DNA of 64,000 nucleotides from Okapia johnstoni (taxonomy: Eukaryota > Chordata > Mammalia > Artiodactyla > Giraffidae), in the NCBI GenBank assembly GCA_024291935.2, contig CM044320.1, positions 36,176,001 through 36,240,000 of the forward strand. The letters run 5' to 3'. Both the position numbers and the translations under genes were made by a program. The notes beneath the pieces were generated by a model. It was not told where the DNA came from. It saw only the letters and a list, made by a program, of their open reading frames with translations, and searched no databases. Shown piece by piece: positions 22,387 to 33,793 of this stretch; the stretch's first letter is position 1, and every line of letters starts with the position of its first letter.

Positions 22387-22902
22387 CAGTTCAGTTCAGT
22401 TCAGTCACTCAGTCGTGTCCGACTCTTTGTGACCCCATGAATCACAGCACGCCAGGCCTCCCTGTCCATTACCAACTCACGAAGTTTACCCAAACTCATG
22501 TCCATCGAGTCGGTGATGCCATCCAGCCATCTCATCTTCTGTCATCCCCTTCTCCTCCTGCCCCCAATCCTTTCCAGCATCAGGGTCTTTTCCAATGAGT
22601 CAACTCTTCGCATCAGGTGGCCAAAGTATTGGAGTTTCAGCTTCAACATCAGTCCTTCCAATGAACACCCAGGACTGATCTCCTTTAGGATGGACTGGTT
22701 GGATCTCCTTGCACTCCAAGGGACTCTCAAGAGTCTTCTCCAACACCACAGTTCAAAAGCATCAATTCTTCGGCACTCAGCTTTCTTCACAGTCCAACTC
22801 TCACATCCATACTTGACTACTGGAAAAACCATAGCCTTGACTAGACGGACCTTTGCTGGCAAAGTAATGTCTCTGCTTTTTAATATGCTATCTAGGTTTC
22901 AG
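22387..22902 (-). mobile_element. BovB LINE 3' end
   Basis: Begins with the complement of the terminal repeats (AGTTCAGTTCAGTTCAGTCA) and reaches the ORF2 C-terminal region. The minus frame 22542-22862 is open and reads [20 protein letters not shown]. It is one of the less decayed copies. Confidence 0.95.
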
Positions 22903-22904
22903 CT

Positions 22905-23920
22905 TTCTTAATGATAAAACAACTCCTTGATCTCTCTTGTTATATGATGTTTACCTTTTATTAGGGGGTCACACCGTCAGTTTCTTCTCCTTGCCTAACT
23001 TTGGATCATTCACTAATTCAATCATTGAAGGACATAATAACAAAAATAAAACAACAACAAAAAAGCCATATCTCTTTTTGTTTGTGGAAGTTTAATAAAA
23101 ATGTTTGCTCACCAGTGTTCTAGCAAATATATTTTAAATTATCAGTGGCTGTTATGTATACAAATTGTTCTTGTCTTACATTAAGAAAAATAGTAGACTA
23201 TTCTAGAAAGAAAATCATTTTGCAGAAAAATTTAAGAGTCTGCCATAATTACTAATCTAGGACATGGTTATTGATACATTGTGCTAAATAAGTGTATAGT
23301 AGTTGAAGCTTGAAAATTTCTTTTCCAGTTGTACATTTTTGTTTTGCTGGTGTTCAGTTTGAAAGGACTTTTAGCCATTGATAAGCCAACTTACAGTTGT
23401 CCAGTGAAATATATGGATTAAAAACTTTTCATTTGTGTGATCTCATAAAATCCTAATTTTTTTTTCTTTTTTTACATATCACTTACCTGCCTAAACAAAA
23501 CTACAATTTTACAAACACAGAAGCTAAACATAAAGAGGTTAAATGTTGTGACAAAGATCCCAGGACAAGTGAGGTTCAGGAGAAACAGTAGAAACCAGTT
23601 TCTCTAGTCTAGATAACTTTCTCCAAAGAAGCATCCAAGTGGGATTATACAGAGATAACTGAACTTGGGGTACATTTGCCCTGGTGTGAAGTTTACTCTC
23701 TACATAGTAATCTTATCAGGCTTCCCATTTTAGAATTCAAGTTTGACTGGCAGGTGATAAGATTGAAATCTATATACAGATATACAGTTGGTGGCAGGGT
23801 AAGAATTGGGGAACTTCACAAGTATGAATATACAAAGACAAGGAATATTGTTGGCAAGATAAGCAGAGAAGATAGAGGACTGTGTGGGGCATTTATTTGT
23901 TATTGACGAAGAAAAAATAA
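22905..23920. other. Mostly unassigned; probable MIR remnant near 23475-23580
   Basis: The stretch 'aaacataaagaggttaaatg' with 'aaagatcccaggacaagtga' resembles a minus-strand MIR. The rest is AT-rich and unassigned. Confidence 0.42.
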
Positions 23921-23924
23921 TCGC

Positions 23925-23986
23925 ACGGACAGAGGAGCCTGGTGGGCTATAGTCCACAGGTTCACAAAGACTCTGACATGTCTTCC
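23925..23986 (+). mobile_element. Bov-tA SINE body fragment
   Basis: Short piece: 'ggacagaggagcctggtggg', 'tagtccacaggttcacaaag'. Strongly 5'-truncated. Confidence 0.85.
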
Positions 23987-24004
23987 AGACTAAACAGCAA
24001 CAAT

Positions 24005-25188
24005 AAAAGAGAAGAGGGCCAAGCCCTTCTGAACTCTCTTTGTTTCTTGTTAATGTGTTAATTTTGTTAATGTCTTAACGTGTGTAACATCTAGTTTGTA
24101 TTATGTTGCTAATAGATCAGCAAATAGGAATATAGAACAATTTTAAGTGTAAATTAAGCAAACTTACGCATGTCTATATTAAATAAATTCAAGATATAAA
24201 TTTATATTCTTGAAAACAAGACTTTCACATTTACCAGATAATAAAAAACCTTGTGTGCATTTCAGTTTGGAGAAACAGTTAATAAGAAATCATACTGCAG
24301 GGCAGAGAGTCGACTGGGCAATGAGAAAGATGTTATGTTTTTGCATTAAATCAGAAGTTTTTCTCTTTATTATTTGTAAAGTATTCATTATATGCCCTTA
24401 TTTGTGGTCCTGCCCAAAAAACAAAGAAAAGAGAATCCCTTTTCATACTGTGTTGCTTTAAATCAGCTACAAAAGAGCATTTTACAGAGTGCCTGCCATC
24501 TAAGAACGTTCTGTCAATTATAAATGTGCTGCATCATGTATATTAAACGAAGAAAGAACAGTAATAGAGGCTTGAAACATCTGTAGAAGGCTAGTCTCTA
24601 CCCGGCATCTAGTGTAGATGAAGTTTTTCTATCACTGTACAGGAACATTGCCTCATTGTGGATTTATAAAAGCTTCTATAAATGATGTAGAAAGAAGTCT
24701 GGCACTCAGTAGATCATCAATACTACTTGCTGCAGCCTAGAGAGTTTTCCTTAGAGATATGATTACAAGCACTGGGCATGTTTCCCTGAGATGAATTTGG
24801 AAAGCTGGAGAATCATGGTCCCAATATTCAGTATGGCTGTCAACACTGTGAGCTTCCTGCCAGGCTCCATGAGTTTGAGTTCTGGGGCACTATTCGTGTT
24901 ACTGTCATTTGCTTGATAGGTAGACCTGATCAGCGTGATCTCATTTCAACAGAACAGGCTCTCATTCATCTCCCTTGCCAGTGTCAACTAAGAAAGCCCA
25001 TTAGTTGTATAAGTCTGAGCTCCCTAGAAAATTCATTATTCCAGTCTAATTTATTTCATCATTTTCCTTAAATTACTCTTTTAAGAGAGAATAACAGAGA
25101 AAATACATGAGAGATTAAAGAATTTAATGTTATCATCTCCACTGAGGGGTGGGTAAAATGAGAAGGAAACCAACATTTATAGCACATC
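24005..25188. other. No feature recognised
   Basis: Apparently single-copy sequence. The plus frame 24210-24461 has no recognised domain. Confidence 0.5.
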
Positions 25189-25189
25189 T

Positions 25190-25306
25190 CCCTGTGGTAG
25201 GAAATGGCAACCCACTCTATATTCTTGCCTGGAAAATTACATGGACAAAGGAGAATGGGGGGCAACAGTCAGTGGGGTCGCAAAGAGTCGGACATGACCA
25301 AATAAA
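25190..25306 (+). mobile_element. Bov-tA SINE, 5'-truncated
   Basis: Contains 'ggaaatggcaacccactcta', 'tcttgcctggaaaattacat' and 'gtcgcaaagagtcggacatg'. The tRNA head is missing. Confidence 0.9.
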
Positions 25307-25660
25307 CATGCGGCACAGAGCATCTACTCTATGCCAGGCATGATGGTTCACTCTTTAAATATTTGGATGCATTGATGTAAATTTAACCATGCAAAGATAC
25401 CTACAGTTCATATCCATGTTTATTTAATTCAGACTTAGTTAGTTTAACCCTTAGATGACTTCTGGTTTCAGCTGGAAGATGTAGAGAGCTGGAAAGAACA
25501 TCACTCCCAGTGCTACAACAGGAAGAAAGAAACCTGACAAACTGCAAATTAATGACTTTTCTTGCACCTATTAGATGACTGAGGTCATAGGACAACCAAC
25601 CAGCATAAGAGACAGATGCTTGAAGCATGAGGGAAGATTCTATCAAACACCCAATAAACC

Positions 25661-25703
25661 AGTGTGTGTATGTGTGTGTGTGTGCGTGTGTGCACGCACA
25701 TGC
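25661..25703. repeat. (GT)n microsatellite at a SINE tail
   Basis: GTGTGTATGTGTGTGTGTGCG-type run of about 40 bp, directly next to the tail end of a minus-strand Bov-tA. It is the expanded complement of the SINE's (CA)n tail. Confidence 0.92.
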
Positions 25704-25895
25704 ACGCACTCAGTCATGTCCAACTCTTTTGAATCCCATGGACTGTAGCCCACCAGGCTCCTCTGTCCATGAGATTTTCCAGGTAATAATACTGGAGTGG
25801 GTTGCCATTTCCTTCTCCATGGACTCTTTCTGACCCAGGGATCGAATCCGTCTCCTGCTTGGCAGGTGGATTCTTTACCACTGAACCACCTGTGT
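25704..25895 (-). mobile_element. Bov-tA SINE
   Basis: Minus copy from 'cactcagtcatgtccaactc' to the head complement 'ttaccactgaaccacctgtg'. Confidence 0.93.
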
Positions 25896-25896
25896 A

Positions 25897-27476
25897 GGAG
25901 CATTAAACCAGAAATGTCAGCAACTGCTAAAGGTTGAGTGTGGACTAACTCGGACAAGGTGGGCCTTCTGGGGAACCAAGACACAGGGAACACCTAATCT
26001 CATTGCTGGGTTTACCTCCAGGAACCCCACCAGGCTCTAGGGTGACCAAAGTTTCTCTCCCAGTTTACCTGGGACTGATGGGACCCCAGGATATGAGATT
26101 TTTCAGTTTTACAACTAGAACAAGGTAATGACCCTACTAGGAATTCACAGGAGAGATGATGAAGAGAAATAGGAAAATCCTTCTGTATACTGCTTGCAGG
26201 GGAAGGAGAACAGCAGTCACCACCCCACATCTGCCCAGACAAATTAGTAGAAATGAACACAGGGGCCACCAAAGTCTGCAGAGACCCACCTCCCATTTCT
26301 GTGGCACACTAATCCCAGCATTGTGTGCAGTACAAATATATGCTTTAAAAAAATCCGTGGATGCTTCAGATTTCAAAAAACATCCTTATAGACTCTGGGG
26401 AAGTTTTTTCCTGAAAGGATTAAAGTCAATTTCTTTACAAAGTAACTTACTGAGACAGAATATAATAGTAAATGTTAGTGCAATTACTTTCCTACTTGAA
26501 TTAATTTTACTTCGCTGACTTTTTTTGCTTTTCTGAAATTATCAGAGAGCACTGTTTTCCATTTAAAACTTCTCCTTCCTATACTGAGTTATTCCTCCTT
26601 CTTACACTGAATTATTCAACTAGGTTTTAACTAGAAATGAAAATTTTGAAGTCCAGAATTTTAACAAAGGTATTCAAATTAGTACACATATCAATATCAT
26701 GTAATTACATCTCTAACATCCTTAGACTCAAAGAACAGTCTTGCACACTTGTCTTTCTTTCCCTTTTACCCATGCTTCTGAACTTCAAGGAGGCATTAAA
26801 ACTTCACTTTTAAAACTATGAAGATAAATTACTGCAGGAGAAAAATACATGATACATGATATGTTGAAAATAAATTTATTCCTTTGTTCTCTACACAGGA
26901 AGTACATTTATCTTAAATAATAGTGTCGTCTATGCATTGAAGTTTAATTTCAGGCAGTTCTTCCATTTAATTTACCAAGTTAGACATTCCTGAACTAAGC
27001 ATGGCCATTCTTGGTCTCTACATTTATTGTGAGTTCATAGGAAAAAATGATAAAACATCTACAAGTCACCTTGAATTAAAAATGCATGTGACATAGAAAC
27101 TGGTTCTGACAATAATGCTGTCTACTGATAGTGGTGTGCTGGATCCATCTGGGCATATCACTTTCAACTTTGTGTTCAGTGACATTGTGTGAGTGCTTAC
27201 ACCATGGAAATTGACAGATGCTACACTCAGAAATATTGAGTGTACGTACAAACATTGCTTAATGGATCATTCCTGATAACACATGCTTCCTGCCTAGAAG
27301 AGGAGAGGTGGTACTGAAGGAGCTGTAGAGGAGAGACTTGGCATGCCACCACTGGGAAGTTGTTCTAGTGCTGAACCAGTTTCTGGAAGTATTTTTCACC
27401 CTAGTTAGTGATGAGCCATAAATTATCTCTCATAAACAATTTTTTTTTCTGAAATAATAGACCTTTGGTAAACTAA
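25897..27476. other. No feature recognised
   Basis: About 1.6 kb that looks single copy. The overlapping frames at 26012-26518 on both strands have no recognised domain. No repeat can be supported. Confidence 0.5.
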
Positions 27477-27481
27477 AGAAC

Positions 27482-27929
27482 TGTAGTGGTTTGAACTGAG
27501 CCTGCCCTCACCCCTTTTCCCCAAATAAGTCCACCCTCTAATCCCTAGAATCTCTGAATATGTCCTTATCTGCAATAAAGGCTTTGAAGATGTAATTGGT
27601 TAAAGAATTTAGAATGAAATCATCCTGGGTTTCCTGGGTAAGCCCTAAATCAAATGACGAGTATACTTCAAGATACAGAAGAGGACACAGGAAAAGCCTT
27701 CAGGTGAAGACAGAGGCAGATTGAACCAACCAAGGTAGCTGAGAAAGGCATGGAGTTAGAAACTAGAAGAGGCGAGAAGGATTCTCCCCTAGAGCCTCCA
27801 GTGGGACTGTGGCCCTGAGGACACTTGATTTTAGACTCTGGCCTCCAGAAATCTGGGACAATAAATTAGAGTTGTTCTGAGGCACTTGCTTGTACTAATT
27901 TGTTGTGGCAGCCACAGGAAACTGGAGCA
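27482..27929 (+). mobile_element. Solo LTR, MaLR (MLT1-like) type
   Basis: 448-bp element starting TG (27482) and ending CA (27929), flanked by the exact 5-bp duplication AGAAC (27477-27481 and 27930-27934). The interior fits the MaLR LTR class: 'gaagacagaggcagattgaa', 'tggcctccagaaatctggga' with AATAAA at 27862, and a final GGCAGCCACAGGAAACTGG. No internal retroviral region is attached. Confidence 0.82.
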
Positions 27930-27934
27930 AGAAC

Positions 27935-28650
27935 CAATGGGAATAATATTTATTCTAATGTTTTTTTTTGAGAAACACACCCTCAAGACCCATGTTTTCA
28001 AAAGATGTAATAGGCATGCATCCTCTTATATCCTCTACCTTTGCACTTATTTCCTCTACAAAATAGCTCTCAAACTCATCTGTGATCAATGTGGGCATTT
28101 TCTGTATTTCCTCTCTAGTTTATCTTTCACATATGGCTGAAATGAATCATTTAATCTGGCGTTCTCCTCACCCCCTACTCAGCAAATACTGGTTCTTTTC
28201 TAATCTGGGCTTTTCTCAGCAGCTAGCCGAGTGTGATCAATATCAAACTGTGACAATTTAAGGAAGTGAAAATCATCACCTTAAAGAGGAAATGCCAAAC
28301 ATTATGGAGCAAAAGCTCAAGAAAAAGTGTGATGTAACCCAGCAGCCCAGGACTACAACACTATCAGGAGTCCATGAAAAGGGAAAAAACAAAAATGGCT
28401 CTCTGGAGTTTGCATACACTTGCAACTTTTCCATTTCTCCAGATTCATCTCATGGCACTTTAATTCTCACTCTACTTTCAGGAACAGTAACTGTATTCCT
28501 GAATCTTTTAGCTAAGAATTAGATTGACATGGTCATTCATATAGTGATTTGAATGACTATTAAATATATGCCTCTAACCCAGAAATTCTCTAGTAATCTT
28601 AAAGTGATTATCCTCAGTCCATTATTAACAAGTCTTATGTGTCAATGAGA
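27935..28650. other. No feature recognised
   Basis: Unassigned sequence between two LTRs. The plus frames 27886-28140 and 28292-28522 carry no recognised domain. Confidence 0.5.
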
Positions 28651-28653
28651 AAA

Positions 28654-29163
28654 TGTTGCCTGCTGTATCCGTAAACAAAGGCTGTTGTATCCATGAAGCC
28701 ACCGTATTACAGCCACCCAGATGCTGAACTCTGAGGGAACTCAGGACAGAAACAGGATGCCCACCACGCAGCAGTCAGTAGCTGCAGCCAACCCCCCTCC
28801 CCGACACACATAGTGACAATGCACCCTGAGGAGCCTCAGAGTGAGAAAGAACAGGATACTGGCCCCAGATAGCTGAGGTGCATATCAAAGGAATTGTTCC
28901 AATGATTTCTGTACGTTTTCCCATATGTAGAAAAGTGCTAAATCCCTTAACTTGATATATCTGATTTTCTCTAACAATAATTTATTGATGTTCTACTAGC
29001 TGGTCTTTGTTACAAAAACACATATATCCTGGCTTCTCCCTTTTTTCTTCAGAGCAGTATCTGAAAGTGATCTGAGATGCTGTGTCCTGGGCTTAGTCCT
29101 CAGTTTTATCTGTGGAATAAAACAACATCCTCAGCTTTTAAGTTGTGCATTTTTCAGTCGACA
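28654..29163 (+). mobile_element. Solo LTR of a ruminant endogenous retrovirus (BTLTR-like)
   Basis: The interior order 'aggctgttgtatccatgaag', 'agatgctgaactctgaggga', 'gaggagcctcagagtgagaa', 'agtcctcagttttatctgtg' with AATAAA at about 29116, then 'gttgtgcatttttcagtcga', fits an LTR family common in cattle and sheep. It has no gag, pol or env. Target duplications are not evident, so the exact ends are uncertain. Confidence 0.72.
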
Positions 29164-29429
29164 TTTGCATGAAGACATTTATTTCCACAAAAAGTGGAAA
29201 GAAAACTAAATGATCCACAAGAGGGGGGTTATTAAATAATCTCTAATACATGAATTTGATAAATAGTAAACAGCCACAAAGACAGTATTTATGAAGGCCA
29301 TGTAGCAATATGAAGGATGGGCAATATTTTATATAATATGATGACAAGTGACTAGAAAAGGACATAAATTTGTAAACAATTTAATATCTATATTTGCATA
29401 TATAAAGAGAATATCTGATTTACACTGCA
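29164..29429. other. No feature recognised
   Basis: AT-rich unassigned interval. Confidence 0.45.
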
Positions 29430-29950
29430 CTGTGACTAAATAGCACGTTTTAGCAGCTTTAAACAACTCATTTATTTTCTCACTTTTCTAGGTCACAAGT
29501 CTGGGGCTCAACTGACTTTTCTGCTTAGAGTCATGAAGTCAAAATTAATATATCAACTGCATGGATTCCTATTTATAGGACTGGTTTACAAGTTACTTCA
29601 AGTATTTTCCAAAAATCAGGTTTTGTGTTTATTGGACCAATGCCAACATTTTCTTGCTCTCTGCAAGAAAATCCACATTTCTTCTCACATGAACCCTTTC
29701 ATCTTCAAACAAGCGATGGTTCATAGAATCCTTGTCACATTTCAAATCTCCCTGACTTTGCCTTCTGCTTTTTGGAGGTCTCCTGTGATTAGATTGGGCT
29801 CACTCAGATAATCTCTGTGTTTTATGGTCAAGCACCTTGGGACTTTAATTAAGTGTGCAAAATCCCATCTCAGCAGAAGTGCCTAGATTAGGGGTTTGAC
29901 TAAATAAGCAGGGGGTGGATAACTTAGCAGGGCCATCTTTATAGAATCTT
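29430..29950 (-). mobile_element. Old LTR-like remnant (class uncertain)
   Basis: Stretches such as 'tttaaacaactcatttattt', 'tgtgattagattgggctcac' and 'tagcagggccatctttatag' resemble minus-strand MaLR/ERVL-type LTRs. Too decayed to name or delimit. Confidence 0.4.
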
Positions 29951-29965
29951 ATCTATCTTTCAAGA

Positions 29966-30490
29966 GATGGTTAATTTTGTGTGTCAAATTGACTAACCAT
30001 AGGATGTCTAGATGGCTGGTTAAACATTTTTCCTGGGGATGTCTGTCAGGATGTTTCTAGAGGAGACCAGCATTTGAACTGGTGAATGACTAAAGCAAAA
30101 GATCATCCCCAATATGGGTTGATAACATCCAATCTACTGAGGGCCTGAACAGAACAAAAGGACAAAAGAAAATTGGATTTGCTCCATCTGTCCTCCTGCT
30201 TGAGCCAAGATGTCCATCTCCTCCTGCCCTCAGTGCTCCTAGTTCTCAGGCCTTCAGACCTGGACTGAAATTTACACCATTGGCTCTTTGGCTGTCAAGA
30301 CTTCCAGTTGTACCACTGACTTCTTGTTGACTCCAAGCATGGGTCTTGTGGGTCTCCAGCATGCAGTGGATAGATTGGGGGAATTCTCAACCTCCACAAT
30401 AGTGTGAAACAGTATCTTATAGTCAAGCTATCCATATCACTTTATATAACCTATTGGTTCTGTTTCTCTGGAGAACCCTGACTGATTAGC
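29966..30490 (-). mobile_element. Solo LTR-like element, ERVL-type (minus)
   Basis: Its complement begins near CAGTCAGGGTTCTCCAGAGA and AACAGAACCAATAGG and ends TTGACACACAAAATTAACCAT. Both ends match the better-preserved element at 40496-40845, which lies in the opposite orientation. The middle is longer here (about 525 bp against 350 bp). Confidence 0.68.
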
Positions 30491-31007
30491 TACTTAGTTT
30501 TATTTCCCCACAAAAAAAGCAGTGACACCTCATGTAAAATTTGATTCAGATGGAAGGGCTAATGATGCTACACAATGCTTATATTCTATGGAAAAGAACT
30601 ATAATAATAAATCTTATGTATATATATATACTGCTGTTGGCAGGAGGGCTATTTATTTTGCTTTCTCTTTCTTCAAATATTTCATTATATTTTTATATTA
30701 CTGTATAAATGAAAACCTATTCTGATTTTGTTTCATTCCTTCCTAAAACCTTGCCCCTGCCTAGTTCCCCATCAGTGACATCACTGGCTGTGCTTCTTCT
30801 CAGTCCTCTGGAAGTCCCTTCTTTGTCCTGATTTTCTATTTCTTACTTTTTCTGTCCTCATATTCAAACTCCTCAAGTGCACCCAAATCTTACATAATGG
30901 ATTCAATCCATTTCAATACTTTCTGCCTAAAGCCAACCTTTTAGCTACTTTCACCAGAATGTATTTAACAAATTCCACATATTCTAAATATTTCCAAAGT
31001 ATCTTAT
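30491..31007. other. No feature recognised
   Basis: AT-rich sequence with a short (TA)n at 30619-30630. No recognised repeat or gene. Confidence 0.45.
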
Positions 31008-31216
31008 TCTTCAGTGAAGCTATGAGCCATATGATGCAGGGCCACCCAAGATGGACAGGTCATAGTGAAGAGTTCTGACAAAATATGGTCCACTAGAGGA
31101 GGGAATGGCAAACCACTCCAGTATTCTTGCCACGAGAACCTCATGAACAATATGAAAATGCAAAAAGATATGACATTAGAAGATGAGACCCCAGGTCAGA
31201 AGGTGTCCAATATGCT

Positions 31217-31256
31217 AGAGGGCAATTACTAATTGCAGAGGGCAATTACTAATAGC
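31217..31256. repeat. 20-bp tandem duplication in BovB 5' region
   Basis: Two units of AGAGGGCAATTACTAAT plus T/A and GC (31217-31236 and 31237-31256), differing at one base. Confidence 0.9.
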
Positions 31257-31934
31257 TCCAGAAGGAATGAAATGGCTGGGCCAAAGCAGAAACAGTACTC
31301 AGCTGTGGATGTGTCTGGTAGTGAAAGTGAAGTCCAATGCTGTAAAGAATAATATTGCACAGTAACTTGGAATGTTAGGTCCATGAAATGGTCAAGCAGG
31401 AAATGGCAAGAGTGAACATCGACATTTTAGGCATCAGGGAAATAAAATGGACAGGAATGGGAAATTTTAATTCAGAGGACCATTATATCTACTACTGTAT
31501 GCAAGAATTCCTTAGAAGTATGGAGTAGCCCTCCTAGTCAACAAGAGCCCAAAATGCAGTAGAAGGGTGCAATCTCAAAAACAACAGAATGATTTCAGTT
31601 CATTTCCAAGGCAAACCACTCAACATCACAGTAATACAAGTCTATGCCTCGACCACTAATGCCAAAGAAGCTGAAATTGGCTGGTTGTATGAAGACCTAC
31701 AAGACCTTCTAGGACTCACACCAAAAAGACACCATTTTCATCCTAGAGGACTGGAATGCAAAAGTAGAATGTCAAGAGATACCTGGAGTAACAGGCAAGT
31801 TTGGCCTTGGAGTACAAAATGAAGCAGGGCAAAGGCTAACAGTTTCATCAAGAGAACACACTGGTCATAGAAACACCCTTTTTCAACAACACAAAAGATG
31901 ACACTACACATGGATATCACCAGATGATCAAAAT

Positions 31935-32334
31935 AAAAATCTTTGTGACTCTTTGTGAACCCCATGGACTATATGCGTGTTTTGTTGCTCAGTCATGTCC
32001 GACTCTTTGCAACCCCATGAACTGTGACCCGCCAGGGTCCTCTGTCCAAGGGATTCTCCAGGCAAGAACACTGGAGTGGATTGCCATTTCCTTCTCCAGG
32101 GGACCTTCCCCATCCAGGGATTGAACCCAGGTCTCCTGCATTGCAGGCAGATGCTTTACCATCTGAGCTACTAGGGAAGGCCCATGGACTATATAGTCCA
32201 TGGAATTCTCCAGGCCAGAATACTGGCATGGGTAGCCCTTCCCTTCTCCAGGAGATCTTCCCAACCCAGGGATTGAATCCAGGTCTCCCTCATTGCAAGC
32301 AGATTCTTGCAATGAGCCACAAAGGGAAGCAAAA
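31935..32334 (-). mobile_element. Outer Bov-tA SINE nested in BovB
   Basis: Minus SINE split into 31935-31974 and 32181-32334 by the inner SINE. It carries the 'gactatatagtccatggaat' body variant. Its own target duplication in BovB is ATCAAAAT (31927-31934 and 32335-32342). Confidence 0.88.
31975..32180 (-). mobile_element. Inner Bov-tA SINE nested in a Bov-tA
   Basis: Complete minus copy from 'tgttgctcagtcatgtccga' to 'gagctactagggaagg'. Flanked by the exact 14-bp duplication CCCATGGACTATAT (31961-31974 and 32181-32194), which lies within the outer SINE. This proves the order BovB, then outer SINE, then inner SINE. Confidence 0.95.
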
Positions 32335-33300
32335 ATCAAAATCACATTGAATATATTCTTTGCAGTTGAAGATGGAAAAGCTCTATATAGTCAGCAAAAC
32401 AAGACTGGGAGCTGACTGTGGCTCAGATCATCAGTTCCTTATTGCTTATACTGAAGAAAGTGAGGAAAACCACTAGGCCATTCAGGTATGACCTAAACTG
32501 AATCCTTTACAATTATACAGGGTAGGTGACAAATAGATTCAAGGGATTAGATCTGGTAGACAGAGCACCTGAAGAACTATGGACAGAGGTTTGTAACATT
32601 GTATAGGAGACAGTGACCAAAAAGAAATGCAAGAAGGCAAAGTGGTTGTCTGAGTAGGCTTTACAAACAGCTGAGGAAAGAAGAGAAATGAAAAGCAGGG
32701 GTAAAAGGGAAAGATATACCCAATGGAATGCAGGGTTCCCGAGAATAGCAAGGAGACATAAGAAGGCCTTCTTAAATGAACAACGAAAATGTAGAAGAAA
32801 ACAATAGGATGGGAAAGACTCAAGATCACTTCAACAAAATTGGAGATATCATTGAACATTTCATCAAGGATGGGCACAGTGAAGGACAAAATGGTAAGGA
32901 TCTAACAGAAGCAGAAGAGATTAAGAAGAAGTATACAGAAAAGGTCTTAATGACCAGAATAACGATGATGGTGTGGTCACTCACCTAGAGCCAGACATCC
33001 TGGAGTGTGAAGTTGAGTGGGCTTTAGGACAAGCCTAGTGGAGGTGATGGAATTCCAGCTGAATTATTTAAAATCATGAAAAATGATGTTGTTAAAGTGC
33101 TACACTCAATACGTCATCAAATTTTGAAAACTCAGCAGTGGTCACAGGACTGGGAAATGTCAGTTTCCATTCCAATGCCAAAGAAGGGCAGTGGCAAAGA
33201 ATGTTCAAACTATCATACAATTGTGTTCATTTCACATGCTACTAGGTTATGCTCAAAGCCCTTCCAGCTATTATTCAGCAGTATGTGAACTGAGAACTTA

Positions 33301-33793
33301 CAGCCTTTTCGAAAACCAGCTTGAACATCTGGAAGTTCACGGTTCATGTATTGCTGAAGCCTGGCTTGGAGAATTTTGATCATTATTTTACTAGCATGTG
33401 AGATGAGTGCAATTGTGCGGTAGTTTGAGCATTCTTTGGCATTGCCTTTCTTTGGGATTGGAATGAAAACTGACCTTTTCCAGTCCTGTGGCCACTGCTG
33501 AGTTTTCCAAATTTGCTAGCGTATCGAGTGCAGCACTTTCACAGCATCATCTTTGAGGATTTGAAATAGCTCAACTGGAATTCCATCACCTCCACTAGCT
33601 TTGTTCACAGTGATGCTTCCTAAGGCCCACTTGACTTCACATTCCAGGATGTCTGGCTCTAGGTGAGTGATCTCACCAACGTGATTATCTGGGTCATGAA
33701 GATTTTTTTGGTACAGTTCTTCTGTGTATTCTTGCCAGCTCTTCTTAATATCTTCTGCTTCTGTTAAGTCCCTACCATTTCTGTCCTTTATAA
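33301..33793 (-). mobile_element. Inverted BovB arm lacking both ends
   Basis: Minus copy of the BovB section from the start of the RT domain back toward the endonuclease linker. The frame 33516-33842 reads DRNGRDLTEAEDIKKSWQEYTEELYQKNLHDPDNHVGEITHLEPDILECEVKWALGSITVNKASGGDGIPVE. It matches the same section of the plus copy to its left as an inverted repeat. It has neither the 3' tail nor the 5' end, and an L1 fragment follows directly. Confidence 0.93.

Larger units (their letters stand above)
31008..33300 (+). mobile_element. Long BovB LINE, 5' region through RT start
   Basis: The longest BovB here. It starts near the family's 5' end ('gaagctatgagccatatgat') and runs through the endonuclease domain to the beginning of the reverse transcriptase, where it stops at an inverted BovB arm. 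The frame 31589-31822 preserves endonuclease text (MISVHFQGKPLNITVIQVYA, EDLQDLLGL). Indels and stops are frequent. Inserts: a nested SINE pair (31935-32334) and a 20-bp duplication at 31217-31256. The 3' end of BovB is missing. Confidence 0.93.

Noticed and set aside
25990..26520. Overlapping open frames on both strands (up to 120 codons)
   Set aside because: No domain, signal peptide or codon pattern supports coding. The frames overlap on opposite strands and end at random stops.
31088..31130. A Bov-tA SINE fragment in the BovB 5' region
   Set aside because: The 'aatggcaaaccactccagta' text is part of the BovB 5' sequence itself; the surrounding sequence continues as BovB on both sides.
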